In this document: positions 6,634 to 7,914 of the stretch, one piece after another | How the letters are laid out: each line of letters starts with the position of its first letter | Numbering within the stretch: position 1 is the first letter of the stretch | Origin: Deferribacterales bacterium UBA4806 | GTDB taxonomy: Bacteria; Chrysiogenota; Deferribacteres; Deferribacterales; UBA228 | Length of the DNA: 7,914 nucleotides | NCBI GenBank assembly: GCA_002402635.1 | Contig: DHGE01000142.1 | Location: 6,687 to 14,600, forward strand | Direction of reading: 5' to 3' | Made by a program: the position numbers and the translations under genes | Notes under the pieces: generated by a model | Told to the model about the DNA's origin: nothing | What the model saw: only the letters and a program-made list of their open reading frames with translations | The model's database searches: none

Positions 6634-7914
6634 ATGAAATATTTGGATATTGACAATTATCTGTTAACTTCCAAAACAGCAAAAGATATTTACCTTACTG
6701 TTAAAAATGCTCCTTTGGTAGATTTATATAATAAAATACCCTTAATTACCCTCGTGAGCAATAAACAATTTACTGATATTTGGGATTTTTTTGCAGCAAC
6801 TGATCATCATATATGGGAACTTATGAGAAGAAAAAGAATAAGCGAAGACTATATCTCAGGAAATAAACCAAATAAAGATAAATGGAAAAAACTTGCATCA
6901 ATTTTTCCTCAAATTGGAGGCAATCCTATTTATCAGTTAGTTTACTTCAATTTGAAACATATTCTTAGAATTAACGAGAGAATAGATGAATCCAATGCTG
7001 AATTAATTTGGAATAAATCAATCGAAAAACTGCAAAGCACAGATTTTTATCCAAATAAAATCTTAGAATATGCAAATGTTAAAATGCTCTACTTTTCCTG
7101 TGACCCTACAGTTACACTTTCACAATTAAAAAATCAAAAAACTCAATTTAAAATTTCACCTGTACTGGCAATTAATAAATTATTAGAGATTGATTCTCCA
7201 GAATTTATTAATTACATTAACGAACTAGATTCTAAATACAGCACTGATTCTACACATTTTTCAGGTTATAAAGAAATGATAGAAAAAATTATAAAATATT
7301 TCATAGAATTTGGTTGCACCACTTCTGTTATTAATATATTTAAACCTCATTTTAGATATATAGACGATTTGAAGGCAGCTTATATCTATTCAAAAACAAT
7401 CAGACAAGAACCATTAACTTCAGTTGATGTTAAGGAATTTCAATCATTTATGACATATTTTCTATTAGATTTGTTTAAAAGTAATAACATAGTTACACAA
7501 TTACATATAGGTACTTTTAGAAATTACAGGGGAATCAGTGAAACAAATACAGACGGTGATGTTACTTCCAATTTTATTGATATTGAAAATGGTTTTAAGG
7601 AGTTGTTGAACAACTTTGGTGACAGGTTAAACTTAATAATATATCTATCGGACATGTCTCTTCTATATTCAACTTTAGCAATTGCAAGGTTGTTCCCCGG
7701 TCTTCATATGGGGTTGCCATTTTCATTTAACAATTCCTTCACAGGGATATATAATTATCTAAATTCTATAACAACAATGGACATTTTATCTAATTTTGCT
7801 GGTTTTGCATCTAATTCTAGCAATATTATCTCTATAATTCCAAAAAATGAAATATTTAAAAGGGCACTCTCCCAATTGATAGCTGATTACATCGACAGAG
7901 GAGAAATCAGCGAA
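6634..7914 (+). CDS. Uronate (glucuronate) isomerase UxaC-family protein, active site degenerate, 3' end beyond the window
   Basis: An open frame of 427 codons reaches the right edge; UxaC proteins have about 465-475 residues, so only the C-terminus is missing. The ATG has a GAGGA ribosome binding site (6622-6626). UxaC isomerises glucuronate to fructuronate with an amidohydrolase-type TIM barrel. Family landmarks remain: 'LLTSKTAKDIY' (10-20), 'DHHIWELMRRKRI' (57-69), 'IGGNPIYQL' (94-102), 'VKMLYFSCDP' (149-158), 'LHIGTFRN' (290-297) and 'LSNFAGFASNSSN' (385-397). Compared with remembered family motifs, key residues are gone: the metal-binding H-C-H after 'PLVDL' is Y32-N33-K34, 'DHY.W' is 'DHH.W', the RPD arginine is A179, 'SDH' is S231-V232-I233, and T-D-S-R is S393-N394-S395-S396. 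H291 of 'LHIG' survives. The long frame has no internal stop or frameshift, so it looks maintained rather than decayed. It is either a pseudoenzyme or a subfamily with another function. It is divergent from the sugar-acid genes. Confidence 0.8.
   Translation, partial: MKYLDIDNYLLTSKTAKDIYLTVKNAPLVDLYNKIPLITLVSNKQFTDIWDFFAATDHHIWELMRRKRISEDYISGNKPNKDKWKKLASIFPQIGGNPIYQLVYFNLKHILRINERIDESNAELIWNKSIEKLQSTDFYPNKILEYANVKMLYFSCDPTVTLSQLKNQKTQFKISPVLAINKLLEIDSPEFINYINELDSKYSTDSTHFSGYKEMIEKIIKYFIEFGCTTSVINIFKPHFRYIDDLKAAYIYSKTIRQEPLTSVDVKEFQSFMTYFLLDLFKSNNIVTQLHIGTFRNYRGISETNTDGDVTSNFIDIENGFKELLNNFGDRLNLIIYLSDMSLLYSTLAIARLFPGLHMGLPFSFNNSFTGIYNYLNSITTMDILSNFAGFASNSSNIISIIPKNEIFKRALSQLIADYIDRGEISE

Noticed and set aside
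6634..7914. Reading the UxaC-like gene as a normal, active uronate isomerase
   Set aside because: The first-strand H-C-H, the T-D-S-R motif and other substrate residues are replaced, so the classic activity is unlikely despite the clear homology.
1..7914. CRISPR array, tRNA or rRNA genes, insertion sequences
   Set aside because: No regularly spaced repeats, no tRNA-like cloverleaf segments, and no transposase-like translation or terminal repeats were seen by eye.

Overview
The window is A+T-rich bacterial DNA with strong purine-rich ribosome binding sites. It carries an accessory carbohydrate or sugar-acid utilisation locus. Low G+C, an exported mutarotase and a sodium-coupled sugar symporter would suit a fermentative anaerobe, possibly a diderm low-GC lineage. 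The taxonomic guess is weak because no rRNA or other marker is present.

Layout. Positions 43-5786 hold five intact genes, all on the minus strand. Read in transcription order (right to left) they are: a DapA-superfamily aldolase resembling YagE/YjhH 2-keto-3-deoxy-sugar-acid aldolases (4890-5786); an aldo/keto reductase (4037-4819, probably extending to about 4867); a PdxA-family dehydrogenase (3035-4030); then, after a gap of 149 bases with its own good promoter, an exported aldose 1-epimerase (1737-2885) and an SSS-family sodium/solute symporter (43-1710). Spacing suggests two transcription units, aldolase-reductase-PdxA and epimerase-symporter. Positions 5787-6633 have no intact gene. They contain a decayed ArsR-type regulator (6091-6436, minus strand) with two in-frame stops and a frameshift, and several A+T-rich dyads. 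From 6634 to the right edge a plus-strand gene runs off the window. It is clearly homologous to uronate isomerase (UxaC) but has lost most of the residues that bind metal and substrate.

How the parts may work together (inference). The symporter would import a sugar or sugar acid that the exported epimerase equilibrates between anomers. The aldolase would split a 2-keto-3-deoxy acid into pyruvate and a short aldehyde, which the aldo/keto reductase could reduce. The PdxA paralogue would oxidise a phosphorylated hydroxy acid, as PdxA2 enzymes do in threonate/erythronate catabolism. The UxaC-like gene points to uronates, although this copy looks unable to catalyse the classic isomerisation.

Points most worth checking: the UxaC-like protein without its active site; the reductase whose conserved N-terminus lies upstream of its first in-frame ATG; the broken ArsR gene; and a sequence motif shared upstream of three minus-strand genes.
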